Positions 10,701 to 20,548 of a stretch of 64,000 bases of DNA are shown in pieces. The stretch comes from PALSA-607 sp963825425. GTDB lineage: Bacteria; Actinomycetota; Actinomycetes; Acidothermales; Acidothermaceae. Each line of letters begins with the position of its first letter. The stretch's first letter is position 1. The translations under genes and the position numbers were made by a program. The notes under the pieces are model-generated. The model saw nothing but the letters and a program-made list of their open reading frames with translations. It was not told the DNA's origin and made no database searches. Where the stretch lies: NCBI GenBank assembly GCA_963825425.1, contig CAWGTF010000010.1, positions 186,001-250,000 on the forward strand. The letters are read 5' to 3'.

Positions 10701-12253
10701 ATCACGACATCTATTCGATCGAAGACCTGAAGCAGCTGATCCATGACCTGAAGAACGCCAACCCGCAGGCACGGGTACACGTGAAGCTCGTCGCCGAGGT
10801 TGGTGTCGGTACGGTCGCGGCCGGAGTTGCGAAGGCGCACGCCGACGTCGTCCTGATATCTGGTCACGACGGCGGTACGGGTGCGGCTCCACTGACGTCG
10901 CTGAAGCACGCAGGCGGTCCATGGGAACTCGGCCTTGCGGAGACCCAGCAGACGCTGATCGCCAACGGTTTGCGCGAGCGAATCGTCGTGCAGACCGACG
11001 GCCAGCTGAAGACCGGTCGTGATGTCATCATCGCGACGTTGCTCGGTGCCGAGGAGTTCGGCTTCGCCACTGCGCCGCTGGTCGTGTCCGGCTGCGTGAT
11101 GATGCGCGTGTGTCATCTCGACACGTGCCCCGTCGGTGTCGCGACGCAAAACCCCGAACTGCGCAAGCGCTTCAGTGGCAAGCCGGAGTTCGTCGTGAAC
11201 TTCTTCGAGTTCATCGCCGACCGAAGTGCGCGAATACCTTGCCGAGTTGGGTTTCCGCAGCATCTCGGAGGCGATCGGCGAGGTCGAGTTCCTCGACACA
11301 ACCGACGCGATCTCGCACTGGAAGACGAGCGGGCTCGACCTCGCACCGATCCTGCACGCCCCGGTCGATCGCAGCGAGCCGCGCCGGAACCTGATTGGCC
11401 AGGATCACGGTCTGGAGAAGGCGCTCGACAACACGCTGATTGCGCTTGTCCGAGGGCGCGTTGAACGAGGGCACTCCGGTGAAGTTCGAGATTCCGATCC
11501 GCAACGTGAACCGCACGGTCGGCACCATGCTCGGCCATGAGGTGACGAAGCGCTATCGGGGTGCAGGCCTTCCCGACAACACCATCGACATCACCTTCAC
11601 CGGTTCGGCGGGCCAGTCGTTCGGTGCTTTCGTGCCGCGCGGCGTCACGCTGCGGCTCGTCGGTGACGCAAACGACTACGTGGGCAAGGGTTTGTCGGGT
11701 GGGCGCATCATCGTTCGCCCTGCCGACGACGCGCTCGTTCCCGGCGGAAAGCAACGTCATCGCTGGCAACGTCCTGCTGTATGGCGCGACATCTGGCGAG
11801 GCGTTCGTTCGTGGAGTCGTTGGCGAACGTTTCGGCGTCCGCAACTCAGGAGCGAGCGCGGTCGTCGAAGGCGTCGGTGACCACGGCTGCGAATACATGA
11901 CGGGTGGTGTGGTCGTCGTCCTCGGGACGACGGGGCGCAACTTCGCCGCTGGCATGTCGGGCGGAATCGCTTACGCCTTCGATCTCGACGCGGCACGGGT
12001 CAACACCGAGATGGTCGAGATCGAAGCCCTGGATGCCGCGGACGGCCAGGTGGTGCTTGATCTGGTACGCAGGCACGCCGACGAGACAGGCTCGCGGTTG
12101 GCAGCGGAGATGCTCACTGACTGGTCGAAGGCGATTGATCGCTTCTCCAAGATCATGCCTCGCGACTACAAGCGGGTGCTCGCGGCGCGGGCGAAGGCCG
12201 AGCACGAGGGCCTCGATGTGAACGAGCAGATCATGGCGGCCTCGCATGGCTGA
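7737..12253 (+). CDS. gltB: Glutamate synthase large subunit (about eleven frame breaks)
   Basis: Makes glutamate from glutamine and 2-oxoglutarate with GltD. Domain order is complete: class II glutaminase with nucleophile Cys in HDACGVAF, a central domain, an FMN-binding synthase barrel (SGHDGGTGAAPLTS), the 3Fe-4S cysteines in CHLDTCPVGVAT, and the C-terminal beta-helix domain. Restored length is about 1,500 aa, normal for the family. Breaks lie near 7757, 7953, 8030, 8092, 8197, 8213, 8291, 10280, 11222, 11451 and 11748; each is fixed by dropping one base. Between 8300 and 10280 almost 2 kb is clean. ATG 7737 behind GGGAGAG was chosen; it needs the break near 7757. It overlaps gltD by 8 bp. 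Confidence 0.94.
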
Positions 12254-13706
12254 CCCGAAGGGCTTCCTGACGACCGCCCGCGAGACGGCACCGACCCGGC
12301 CCGTCGACGTCCGCATCATGGACTGGAAAGAGGTCTACTACCCGTTCCCGCACGCCAGCCTCGAAAAGCAGGCCGGCCGATGCATGGACTGCGGCATTCC
12401 GTTCTGTCACAACGGGTGCCCGCTCGGGAATCTGATTCCCGAGTGGAACGACCTGGTCTGGCGGCACGACTGGCGAGAGGCCGCCGAGCGCTTGCATGCA
12501 ACCAACAACTTCCCTGAGGTCACCGGGCGGCTGTGTCCCGCACCGTGCGAGGCCGCGTGCGTGCTCGCGATCGATCCGTCGCAGACGGGTGGCTCGGTCG
12601 CTATCAAGCAGGTCGAGCATGAGATCGCCGACCGTGCATGGGACGACGGCTGGGTGACCCCGCAGGTATCGGGCCGGCAGACCGGAAACACCGTCGCTGT
12701 CGTCGGGTCCGGTCCGGCCGGCCTCGCCGCGGCGCAGCAGCTGACCCGCGCCGGCCACACGGTCGCCGTCTACGAACGCGCCGATCGCATCGGCGGGCTG
12801 CTGCGCTACGGAATTCCGGAATTCAAGATGGAGAAGGCAGTTCTCGACCGCCGACTTGCGCAGATGTCTGCCGAAGGCACCAGGTTCCGTCCCGGCGTCG
12901 AGATCGGCGTCCATCTCACCGCGCGCGAGCTGAAGTCCCGCTACGACGCCATCGTGCTCGCGATCGGTGCGACAGTGGCTCGCGATCTGCCCATCACCGG
13001 GCGCCACGTCGGCGGTATTCACCAGGCGATGGAGTACCTGCCGATCGCGAACCGCGTACAGCAGGGCGACCTCGCAGAACCGACGATCACTGCGGCCGGC
13101 AAGCACGTCATCATCATCGGCGGCGGCGACACCGGTGCCGACTGTCTTGGCACGGCGCATCGGCAGGGTGCCGCGTCGATTACGCAGCTCGAGATCCTCC
13201 CGCAGCCCCCTGATAGCCGCGCTGCCATCACACCGTGGCCGACATGGCCACTGATGTTGCGCACGTCGTCTGCTCACGAAGAGGGTGGCGAACGCAAGTT
13301 CGCTGTGAACACCGAGGAGTTCCTCGCCGACGAGGCCGGCAACGTGCGCGCTCTGCGTGTCGTCGAGGTGGTGATGACCGACGGAAGGGTCGAGGCGATT
13401 GCCGGCACCGAAGTCGAGATTCCGGCCGAACTCGTGCTGCTCGCGATGGGATTCACCGGCCCGGAACGCGCGTTGGCCGAGCAGTTCCGGCTCGACCTCG
13501 ACAGCCGCGGCAATCTGGCCCGCAACTCGTCTTACGCGAGCAACGTGCCAGGTGTCTTCGTGGCTGGCGATGCCGGCCGCGGCCAGTCCCTGATCGTCTG
13601 GGCCATTGCCGAGGGTCGCGCGGCGGCGTCGGCGGTCGATCATTTCCTCACCGGTCTCGACCGGCTTCCGGTGCCCATCAAGCCGACCGCCCGGCCACTC
13701 ACCTGA
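12246..13706 (+). CDS. gltD: Glutamate synthase small subunit (NADPH-dependent)
   Basis: Flavoprotein of 486 aa that passes electrons from NADPH through FAD and 4Fe-4S clusters to GltB. Cluster cysteines are visible in CMDCGIPFCHNGCPLGN and CPAPCEAACV. The FAD-binding Rossmann motif is VVGSGPAGLAAAQQL, the NADPH-site motif is IIGGGDTGADC, and VFVAGDAGRGQSLIVWA is the C-terminal FAD contact. Intact. The start overlaps the gltB stop, which implies coupled synthesis. Confidence 0.97.
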   Translation: MADPKGFLTTARETAPTRPVDVRIMDWKEVYYPFPHASLEKQAGRCMDCGIPFCHNGCPLGNLIPEWNDLVWRHDWREAAERLHATNNFPEVTGRLCPAPCEAACVLAIDPSQTGGSVAIKQVEHEIADRAWDDGWVTPQVSGRQTGNTVAVVGSGPAGLAAAQQLTRAGHTVAVYERADRIGGLLRYGIPEFKMEKAVLDRRLAQMSAEGTRFRPGVEIGVHLTARELKSRYDAIVLAIGATVARDLPITGRHVGGIHQAMEYLPIANRVQQGDLAEPTITAAGKHVIIIGGGDTGADCLGTAHRQGAASITQLEILPQPPDSRAAITPWPTWPLMLRTSSAHEEGGERKFAVNTEEFLADEAGNVRALRVVEVVMTDGRVEAIAGTEVEIPAELVLLAMGFTGPERALAEQFRLDLDSRGNLARNSSYASNVPGVFVAGDAGRGQSLIVWAIAEGRAAASAVDHFLTGLDRLPVPIKPTARPLT

Positions 13707-13746
13707 GCGCCCGCGTGCCGACGGTCAACAGGTGCAGTTCCCGCTC

Positions 13747-13752
13747 TAGGCT
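13747..13752 (+). promoter_or_regulatory. Leaderless -10 box for pyk (TAGGCT)
   Basis: TAGGCT is at -12 to -7 of the ATG at 13759, with no ribosome-binding site between. It belongs to the recurring leaderless pattern in this window. Confidence 0.6.
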
Positions 13753-13758
13753 GACGAC

Positions 13759-15203
13759 ATGAGTCGCCGCGCGAAGATTGTCTGCACCTTGGGGCCGGCG
13801 ACCTATTCGGCCGAGGCAATCCGCGGCGCTCGTCGATGCGGGCATGGACGTCGCGCGGCTGAACCTCAGTCATGGCACGCACGCCGATCACGAGCAGGTC
13901 TACCAACTCGTGCGTTCGGCGTCGGACGCCAGCGGCCGAGCTGTCGGCATCATGGTCGACCTCCAAGGCCCGAAGATCCGGCTCGGTCGGCTGGCCAGCG
14001 GGCCCGTCACGTTGGTTGCCGGCGCCGAGTTCACGATCACGACTGAAGACGTTCCCGGCAGCAAAGTGCTTGCGTCGACGACGTATGCGGGGTTACCCGG
14101 CGACGTCCAGCCCGGCTTGCGAATCCTGATCGACGACGGCCGGGTCTGCCTGGAGGTTGTCGCCGTCGATGGCCCGCGGGTCCTCACGACGGTGATCGAA
14201 GGCGGCACGATCTCAGACCACAAAGGGATCAACGTGCCGGGTGCCGCTTTGTCGGTGCCCGCGATGAGCGAGAAGGACCTCGACGACCTGCGATGGGGTT
14301 TGCGGATCGGCGCCGACATGATCGCGTTGTCGTTCGTGCGATCGGCCGACGATTTTGCCGACGTCGCCAAGATCATGGACGAAGAGGGTCGACGCGTCCC
14401 CGTCATCGCCAAGATCGAGAAGCCCCAGGCGGTCGACCGGCTCGAGGAGATCATGGAGGCCTTCGACGGCTTCATGATCGCGCGCGGAGACCTCGGGGTG
14501 GAGATGCCGCTCGAGGAAGTCCCGCTCGTGCAAAAGCGGGCGATCGCCCTGGCGCGGCGAAACGCGAAGCCGGTCATCGTGGCCACCCAGATGCTCGAAA
14601 CGATGATCGGCGCGTCGAGACCGACCCGTGCCGAGGTCTCTGACGTTGCGAACGCAGTCCTGGACGGCGCTGACGCGTTGATGTTGTCGGGGGAGACCAG
14701 CGTCGGAGCACATCCCACGCTTGCCGTGCAGACGATGGCGCGCATCATCGCCACCGTCGAGAACGGCGCCCTCGACACGATCCCGGTCGTCGACCGGGAA
14801 GGCGCGGACGAAAGGCGGCGCGATCGCGCACGCCGCCGCCGAAGTCGGTGCCGACCTTGGAGCGCGCTACCTGGTCGCGTTCACCGAGACTGGCGACAGT
14901 GCACGACGACTCTCGAGGTACCGGTCGGCCATCCCGCTGCTCGCCTTCAGCCCGGTCGGTTCCACCCGAAACCAGCTCGCGCTGACCTGGGGCGTCGAGA
15001 CATTCCTGGTGGCGCCGGTGTCGCACACCGACCAAATGGTGCGCCAGGTCGACCGAGCCCTGCTCGAGTTGGAACGCTGCCAGCTTGGCGAGCTGGTGGT
15101 GATCGTCGCGGGCAGCCCTCCCGGGTTGCCCGGCTCGACGAACACACTGCGCGTGCACCGCATTGGCGACACGCTCGAAGCAGACGCCGCCGCGTACAGC
15201 TAA
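13759..15203 (+). CDS. pyk: Pyruvate kinase (two frame breaks)
   Basis: Final glycolytic step, PEP + ADP to pyruvate + ATP. The sequence opens MSRRAKIVCTLGPA and contains GMDVARLNLSHGTH, VDLQGPKIRLG, the catalytic lysine region VIAKIEKPQAV, metal-binding FMIARGDLGVEMP and the signature QMLETMI. The C-terminal domain (AIAHAAAEVGADL) is in another frame. Breaks are near 13826 (CGC G GCG) and near 14811 (GAA A GGC), each one extra base. The restored length of about 481 aa is normal. Leaderless-type promoter directly upstream. Convergent with the ROK gene. Confidence 0.96.
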
Positions 15204-15227
15204 GCGCTACCGATCACCGGATGCCGA

Positions 15228-16421
15228 TCACCGTGGCACCTCGAACACGATGTCGGATGCGAGCCGGGCGCCGCCCACGACACCTGCGAGCCCCCCGAGT
15301 TCGGACAAGACGATGGCCAGATTCTCAGTCGCCAACGGCAGCGAGCGCCGGTACACGGCGCTGCGGACCTCGGCGAGCAGGGTGTGACCGAGCCCGGCGA
15401 CGCCCCCGCCGATCACGACCAGCCCAGGATTGACGAAGCTGACGAGGCCAGCTATGACGTGGCCGAGGCGCCGACCGCCCTCGCGCACCAGCTCGATCGC
15501 CACGACGTCGCCCGCTGCAGCGGCGATGCCGACGTCGACGGCGGTCAGCTGATGACCACCCGCCAACCGCTCGCTGAGGACCGGGGACCGGTGTTCTTTG
15601 GCCGCAGCTGTTGCGTCGCGGGCTAGTGCAGCGCCGCCGAAGAACGCCTCGAGGCAGCCCGCGTTTCCACAGGCGCACCACGGTCCGTCGTCTTGGACTC
15701 GGATGTGGCCGATGTCGCCAGCACTGCCGCTGACCCCGCGATGCACCCGCCCTCCGAGGACCACTCCGCAACCGATGCCGGTGCCGAGCTTGATGAACAG
15801 GAAGTCGTCGGCGCCGCGGGCGACGCCTGCCTGGCGCTCGCCCATGGCCATGATGTTGACGTCGTTGTCGACCACGACCGGACAGCCGAGCTCTTGGCTG
15901 AGCAGGTCGCGGACCGGGACGTGATGCCAGCCCGGCATCAGCGGCGGGACCACCGGGGCGCCATCCCTGAAGCTCACCGGCCCGGGCACGCCGACGCCGG
16001 CGCCGAACAGGTCTTGGACGCCACGCTTGGCACGCAGCTTCGCGGCAAGTTCGACCACGGTATCGATGACCGCCCTCGGACCGTCGCGAACGTCGCACGG
16101 CTGGCTCACATGGTCGAGCACCCGTAATTCGCCGTCGGTCAGGGCGACGTCGACCGACGTCGCGCCAATATCGATGCCGAGGAACCGCAGATCGAGCGCC
16201 AGCCTGGCCATCGTCGAGCGACGACCGCCGCGGGACACCGCAGGTCCGGCGTCCTCGACGAGACCGAGGTCGACCAACCGGCCGACCTCGATCGCGATCT
16301 TGGTGCGCGACAGCCCGGCGGCGTCACCGAGTTCGGCGCGGGAGAGTGGCCCGTTGTCGCGCAGCATGCCGAGCATCCGGGCCTGATGGGCGTTCTCAGG
16401 GCGCGCGGCTGCCCGCTTCAT
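15228..16421 (-). CDS. ROK-family transcriptional regulator
   Basis: 397-aa repressor with an N-terminal winged helix (RAELGDAAGLSRTKIAIEVGRLVDLGLVE) joined to a ROK sugar-kinase-like domain. That domain has the phosphate loop GIDIGATSVDVALTDG, GVPGPV, DNDVNIMAMGE, and the zinc motif CACGNAGCLEAFFGG. The start chosen is the Met of MKRAAARPENAHQ, because the upstream in-frame residues look non-coding. The gene is divergent from a sugar ABC importer across 290 bp, so it most likely represses that operon and responds to its sugar. It has no frame breaks. Confidence 0.92.
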   Translation of the reverse strand: MKRAAARPENAHQARMLGMLRDNGPLSRAELGDAAGLSRTKIAIEVGRLVDLGLVEDAGPAVSRGGRRSTMARLALDLRFLGIDIGATSVDVALTDGELRVLDHVSQPCDVRDGPRAVIDTVVELAAKLRAKRGVQDLFGAGVGVPGPVSFRDGAPVVPPLMPGWHHVPVRDLLSQELGCPVVVDNDVNIMAMGERQAGVARGADDFLFIKLGTGIGCGVVLGGRVHRGVSGSAGDIGHIRVQDDGPWCACGNAGCLEAFFGGAALARDATAAAKEHRSPVLSERLAGGHQLTAVDVGIAAAAGDVVAIELVREGGRRLGHVIAGLVSFVNPGLVVIGGGVAGLGHTLLAEVRSAVYRRSLPLATENLAIVLSELGGLAGVVGGARLASDIVFEVPR

Positions 16422-16554
16422 GGGTATCCCTTCGGCAGGCTTCCCTTGGTAACCGGCGGGTCGACGGCCGACCGCGCGAGAAGCGTAGCCGCGGATACTC
16501 GCTGTTGGCTTCATCGGGGCGGAATTCTTGCACATACTTTCGCAACTACCGAGA

Positions 16555-16670
16555 CAAAGTTAGGCGCAGCCAGAGGGTCTAATGGCGCAGAATTGATTGT
16601 CTTGTGTCTTGCGTGCTCGAATCTTCTGTCAAGAACCCTTGACTACGTCGGCGGGCCGTCCCTAACTTTG
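16555..16670 (+). promoter_or_regulatory. Inverted CAAAGTTAGG pair, candidate ROK operator
   Basis: CAAAGTTAGG is at 16555-16564 and its exact reverse complement CCTAACTTTG is at 16661-16670, 106 bp apart centre to centre (about ten helical turns). Between them lies GTCAAG-AACC-CTTGAC (16628-16643). All lie in the divergent region between the ROK repressor and the importer it probably controls. The spacing would suit two operators bound on the same helix face. The repeat is seen; the role is inferred. Confidence 0.5.
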
Positions 16671-16711
16671 CGCTTGGGCAAACGAATGCGGGCAGATGGC
16701 GGGGAGGCTTG

Positions 16712-18217
16712 ATGGCACCACTGCTCGAGATGACCGGAATCGTCAAGGAGTTCCCCGGCATCCGTGCGCTCGATGGAGTCGACCTCGAGGTCCGCACCGG
16801 TGAGGTGCAGTGCCTGCTCGGCCAGAACGGCGCTGGCAAGTCAACGCTCATCAAGGTGCTGTCCGGTGCGCACCAACCCGACGCCGGGGTCATCAAGTGG
16901 CGTGGCGAGGCAGTGACACTCGGCTCTCCGACTGCGGCGCTCAAGCGCGGGATCGCGACGATCTACCAGGAACTAGATCTCGTCGATGGCCTGTCGGTAG
17001 CCGAGAACATCTACCTTGGGCACGAGGTCTCCGCCGGTGGCTTCACCCGGCGCGGCCAGCTGCGTGCCTACACCAAGTCCCTGCTCGCGCGGTTAGGTCA
17101 CTCAGAGATTCCCGCGGGCCGCGAGGTAGGGCGGCTGTCGGCCGCGGGCAAGCAGATCGTCAGCATGGCCAGAGCGCTGTCGTACGACGCTCAAGTGATC
17201 GTCATGGACGAACCTTCCGCCGTCCTCGCGAAGGACGAGGTCTCTAACCTCTTCCGGGTCATCCGCGACCTCACGACAACCGGCGTGGCGGTGATCTACA
17301 TTTCGCACCGCCTCGATGAAATCCGTGAGATCGGCGACCGGGTCACCGTGCTCAAGGACGGTCGCACGGTGGCCACCGGACTGCCGGCGAAGACCACGCC
17401 GACGCGCGAAGTCGTCGCGCTGATGACGGGCCGCGACATCGAGTTTCCATTTCCTCCGCGGGCACAAGCAAATGACGGCGCACGTACCGAGGTGCTGCGC
17501 GTTGACGGCCTGTCTCGTACCGGTGAGTTCCAGGACGTCTCGTTCACCGTGGCCAAGGGTGAAATCGTCGGGTTGGCCGGCCTGGTGGGCTCGGGCCGCT
17601 CGGAGATTCTCGAAACCATCTACGGCGCCCGCAGGCCGTCGAGCGGATCCGTGACGTTTGCGGGTCGGCGACTGCGACCGGGTGCCTTGCCGCGCGCCGT
17701 GGCGTCGGGTATGGGTCTGGCGCCCGAAGAGCGCAAAAGCCAGGCGCTGTTTTTGCGCGAGACGATTGCCACGAATCTCTCCGCGGCAACGCTGAAGAGG
17801 TTCTCGACGCTTGGTTTCGTCAATCGCGGTCGTGAGTTCGCCGCGGCGGACGATCAGGTCAAGGCGCTCGATATCCGGCCGCGTGACGCCGGACGCCGGA
17901 TGATGACGCTCTCGGGCGGCAACCAGCAGAAGACAGTGCTCGGCAGGTGGCTCATGCACGGCTGCCGTCTGCTGCTCCTCGACGAACCCACCCGCGGTGT
18001 CGACGTCGGAGCCCGCTCCGAGCTCTACGAGTTGGTACGGCGGCTCGCAGACTCCGGCGTCGGCGTCCTGCTGGTGTCCAGTGAGGTGAACGAGGTTCTC
18101 GGACTCGCCGATCGGGTGCTCGTCATTCGAGACGGCCGCATCGTGCACGAGTCGCCCGCTGTTGCTCTTGACGAGTCGCAGGTACTCGACCTGGTGATGG
18201 AAGGAAGTGCCGTGTGA
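16712..18217 (+). CDS. Sugar ABC importer ATPase with two nucleotide-binding domains
   Basis: 502-aa RbsA/MglA/XylG-type protein. The first domain has Walker A GQNGAGKSTLIKVL, a signature-like LSAAGKQIVSMARAL and Walker B VIVMDEPSAVL. The second has the degenerate loop GLVGSGRSEIL expected in this family, signature LSGGNQQKTVLGRWL and LLLDEPTRGVD. ATG 16712 follows GGGGAGG. The stop overlaps the permease start (GTGTGA). The family carries pentoses, hexoses or inositol; the substrate is not readable. Confidence 0.95.
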   Translation: MAPLLEMTGIVKEFPGIRALDGVDLEVRTGEVQCLLGQNGAGKSTLIKVLSGAHQPDAGVIKWRGEAVTLGSPTAALKRGIATIYQELDLVDGLSVAENIYLGHEVSAGGFTRRGQLRAYTKSLLARLGHSEIPAGREVGRLSAAGKQIVSMARALSYDAQVIVMDEPSAVLAKDEVSNLFRVIRDLTTTGVAVIYISHRLDEIREIGDRVTVLKDGRTVATGLPAKTTPTREVVALMTGRDIEFPFPPRAQANDGARTEVLRVDGLSRTGEFQDVSFTVAKGEIVGLAGLVGSGRSEILETIYGARRPSSGSVTFAGRRLRPGALPRAVASGMGLAPEERKSQALFLRETIATNLSAATLKRFSTLGFVNRGREFAAADDQVKALDIRPRDAGRRMMTLSGGNQQKTVLGRWLMHGCRLLLLDEPTRGVDVGARSELYELVRRLADSGVGVLLVSSEVNEVLGLADRVLVIRDGRIVHESPAVALDESQVLDLVMEGSAV

Positions 18218-19248
18218 GCGACCACACCGTGCCTCCCGTCCCTCCGGTGCAGGAACAAGCCCGCGTCGAGCAGGCGGCGGTCGAGGCTGCCGCTCCGCGA
18301 CGCACGGCGTTGGCTTCCCTCAGCGAGGTCCGCAACCTCGGGCTGATCGGCGTCCTGGCTGTGCTCGTCGCAATCGGCTGGATCACCAAGCCGCACTCGT
18401 TCCCGACGAGCGGCAACGTGACGACGATCCTTACCCAGGCGTCGGTCATCGGCGTGGTCACGGTCGGCATGACCTTCGTCATCATCGGTGGCGGCATCGA
18501 CCTCTCCGTCGGTGCGCTGATGGCGCTCGCGTCGGTGTGGGCGACAACGGTCGCCACCCAGGACATGGGTGGCTGGGCGGTCGCGATGGTGGCGGTGCTC
18601 GTCGGCCTCGGGTTCGGCCTGATCAACGGGTTGCTGATCGCCTATGGCCGGCTGGTGCCGTTCATCGCGACCCTGGCGATGTTGGCGACGGCGCGCGGTC
18701 TTGCGCAGAAGATCTCCAATCAACAGACGCAGATCGTGCGCTGGAAGAGCATCAACCACCTCGCGGAGAACAAGATTCTCGGTCTGCCGATGTTGGTGTG
18801 GATGTTCGCGGTGGTCGCCGTTATCGGCTGGGTCGTCCTCAACCGGACGACGTATGGACGCCGCACCTTTGCGGTCGGCGGAAACCTCGAGGCGGCTCGC
18901 CTCGCCGGTATCAACACGCGTGTACACACTGTCTCGCTGTACATGGTGTCGGGGCTTTGTGCGGGAATCGCCGCCATCATGATCGCCGCGCTGACCAACA
19001 CCGGTTCCAGCACACACGGCGAGCAATACGAGCTCAACGCGATTGCAGCGGTCATCATCGGCGGCACGCTGCTCGCGGGTGGCTCAGGCACGCTCGTCGG
19101 TTCGGTTCTCGGTGTGCTGGTGTTCACGACCATCAGCAACCTGCTGATCCAGAACAACCTCAAGACGGAATACCAGAACATCGCGACCGGCGTGATCATC
19201 GTCGTCGCCGTGTTGCTGCAACGGCGCAGCATGGAGGTCCGCAGCTAG
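18214..19248 (+). CDS. Sugar ABC importer permease (RbsC type)
   Basis: 344-aa membrane protein of the BPD_transp_2 family with eight to ten hydrophobic helices, a hydrophilic N-terminus of about 40 residues, and the family blocks GMTFVIIGGGIDLSVGALM and AIAAVIIGGTLLAGGSGTLVG. GTG start overlaps the end of the ATPase gene. It forms the membrane channel of the importer. Intact. Confidence 0.95.
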   Translation: MSDHTVPPVPPVQEQARVEQAAVEAAAPRRTALASLSEVRNLGLIGVLAVLVAIGWITKPHSFPTSGNVTTILTQASVIGVVTVGMTFVIIGGGIDLSVGALMALASVWATTVATQDMGGWAVAMVAVLVGLGFGLINGLLIAYGRLVPFIATLAMLATARGLAQKISNQQTQIVRWKSINHLAENKILGLPMLVWMFAVVAVIGWVVLNRTTYGRRTFAVGGNLEAARLAGINTRVHTVSLYMVSGLCAGIAAIMIAALTNTGSSTHGEQYELNAIAAVIIGGTLLAGGSGTLVGSVLGVLVFTTISNLLIQNNLKTEYQNIATGVIIVVAVLLQRRSMEVRS

Positions 19249-19254
19249 CGGGCC

Positions 19255-19284
19255 CGGGCGGCAGGCTGCGCGCGTGGCCGCCCG
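19255..19284 (+). terminator. Intergenic hairpin after the permease gene
   Basis: CGGGCGGC (19255-19262) pairs with GCCGCCCG (19277-19284) across a 14-nt loop, with no following T run. Between a permease and a binding-protein gene such hairpins often protect or reduce message so that the binding protein is made in excess. This is inferred from position. Confidence 0.45.
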
Positions 19285-19418
19285 GCGTACCGATGCCGCG
19301 CACCGTGCGTGAGGCAGGCACTCGGGTGCCGCCAGCTGTTGTGGTTCGTGTGTCCCCATTTCGGATCAACCTCTCTCCATGAGCTTCTGAAAGCCCCTCA
19401 ACCAACCAAGGAGTCCTG

Positions 19419-20495
19419 ATGTCAGACCACCGTGACGGCCTCGACCGCCGGCACTTCCTGCTCGGTGCCGTCGGCGTCGGAGCAGGCGCGATGCTCACTG
19501 CATGCACGGGCAACAGCAAGAAGGCAGCTAGCGCTACGACGGCCGCAGCGGCGGCGAGCGGCGGCGTAGGGGGTGGCGCCAACGACGCGCCCGGCAAGAC
19601 ATTGACGATCGGATTCTCATCGCCGGCCGCCGACCACGGCTGGACAGGTGCGATCGCGAAGAACGCGACCGCGGAGGCCGGGAAATACTCCGACGTCAAG
19701 CTCGAAGCCGTGCAGGCGACGAACGACGTCGCGGCTCAGATCGCTGCGATCCAGACGCTCATCAACAAGAAGGTCGACGTCATCGTGATGCTGCCGTACG
19801 ACGGCAAGCAGTTGACGCCGGTGGCCCTGCAGGCCACCCAGGCCGGTATCCCGGTCGTGAATCTCGACCGCGTGTTCGACACCCCGCGCGCGTCGCGCGT
19901 GTGGATCGGCGGTGACAACTACGGCATGGGCGTGAGCGCCGGGCAGTACATCGGTTCGACGCTGAAGAAGAAGGGCGTGAGCAACCCGATCATCGGGGAG
20001 ATCGCGGGCATCGACAGCCTGCCGCTGACGCAGCAGCGCAGCCAAGGGTTCAAGGATGCATTGAGCGAGTTCGGCTTCAAGGTTGGCCCACGACAGGCTG
20101 CCCAGTTCACCGTCGAGTCAGGTCAGTCGGTTGCCGCCAGCATGTTGCAGGCCACGCCGAAGTTCGACGCGATTTGGAACCACGACGACGACCAGGGTGT
20201 GGGCGTGCTCGCTGCGATCAAGCAGGCGAACCGTTCGGAGTTCTTCATGGTCGGCGGTGCGGGTTCGGCAAACGCCATGCGCGAGATCAAGGCCGACTCC
20301 GGAGTGCTCAAGGCGACCGTGCTCTACCCGCCGACGATGGCCAACTCGGCGATCAAACTTGCTCGGCTCATCGGCCACAACAAGGGTCTCAGTGATCTTG
20401 CACAGCAGGAAGTGCCGGCGTCGATCACCCTGTTCTCAGCGACTGTCGACAAGACGAACGTCGACCAGTACCTGCCGCAGGGCTTTGAGTCCTAA
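19419..20495 (+). CDS. Sugar ABC importer substrate-binding lipoprotein (Tat-exported)
   Basis: 358-aa binding protein of the ribose/galactose-binding-protein fold. The N-terminus has a twin-arginine motif DRRHFLLG followed by a lipobox LTAC, so it is predicted to be exported folded and anchored by lipid. A low-complexity Ala/Ser linker follows. The ligand domain begins at TLTIGFSSPAADHGW, with VDVIVMLPYDG and GIPVVNLDRVF typical of the family. An AGGAG site lies ahead of the ATG. The ligand is unknown; the neighbours suggest a sugar or polyol. Confidence 0.92.
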   Translation: MSDHRDGLDRRHFLLGAVGVGAGAMLTACTGNSKKAASATTAAAAASGGVGGGANDAPGKTLTIGFSSPAADHGWTGAIAKNATAEAGKYSDVKLEAVQATNDVAAQIAAIQTLINKKVDVIVMLPYDGKQLTPVALQATQAGIPVVNLDRVFDTPRASRVWIGGDNYGMGVSAGQYIGSTLKKKGVSNPIIGEIAGIDSLPLTQQRSQGFKDALSEFGFKVGPRQAAQFTVESGQSVAASMLQATPKFDAIWNHDDDQGVGVLAAIKQANRSEFFMVGGAGSANAMREIKADSGVLKATVLYPPTMANSAIKLARLIGHNKGLSDLAQQEVPASITLFSATVDKTNVDQYLPQGFES

Positions 20496-20548
20496 CTGAA
20501 TGCGACGTGCTGCAGAGGAGTTCCGGCGACAAGTAGATCGGACCTGCG

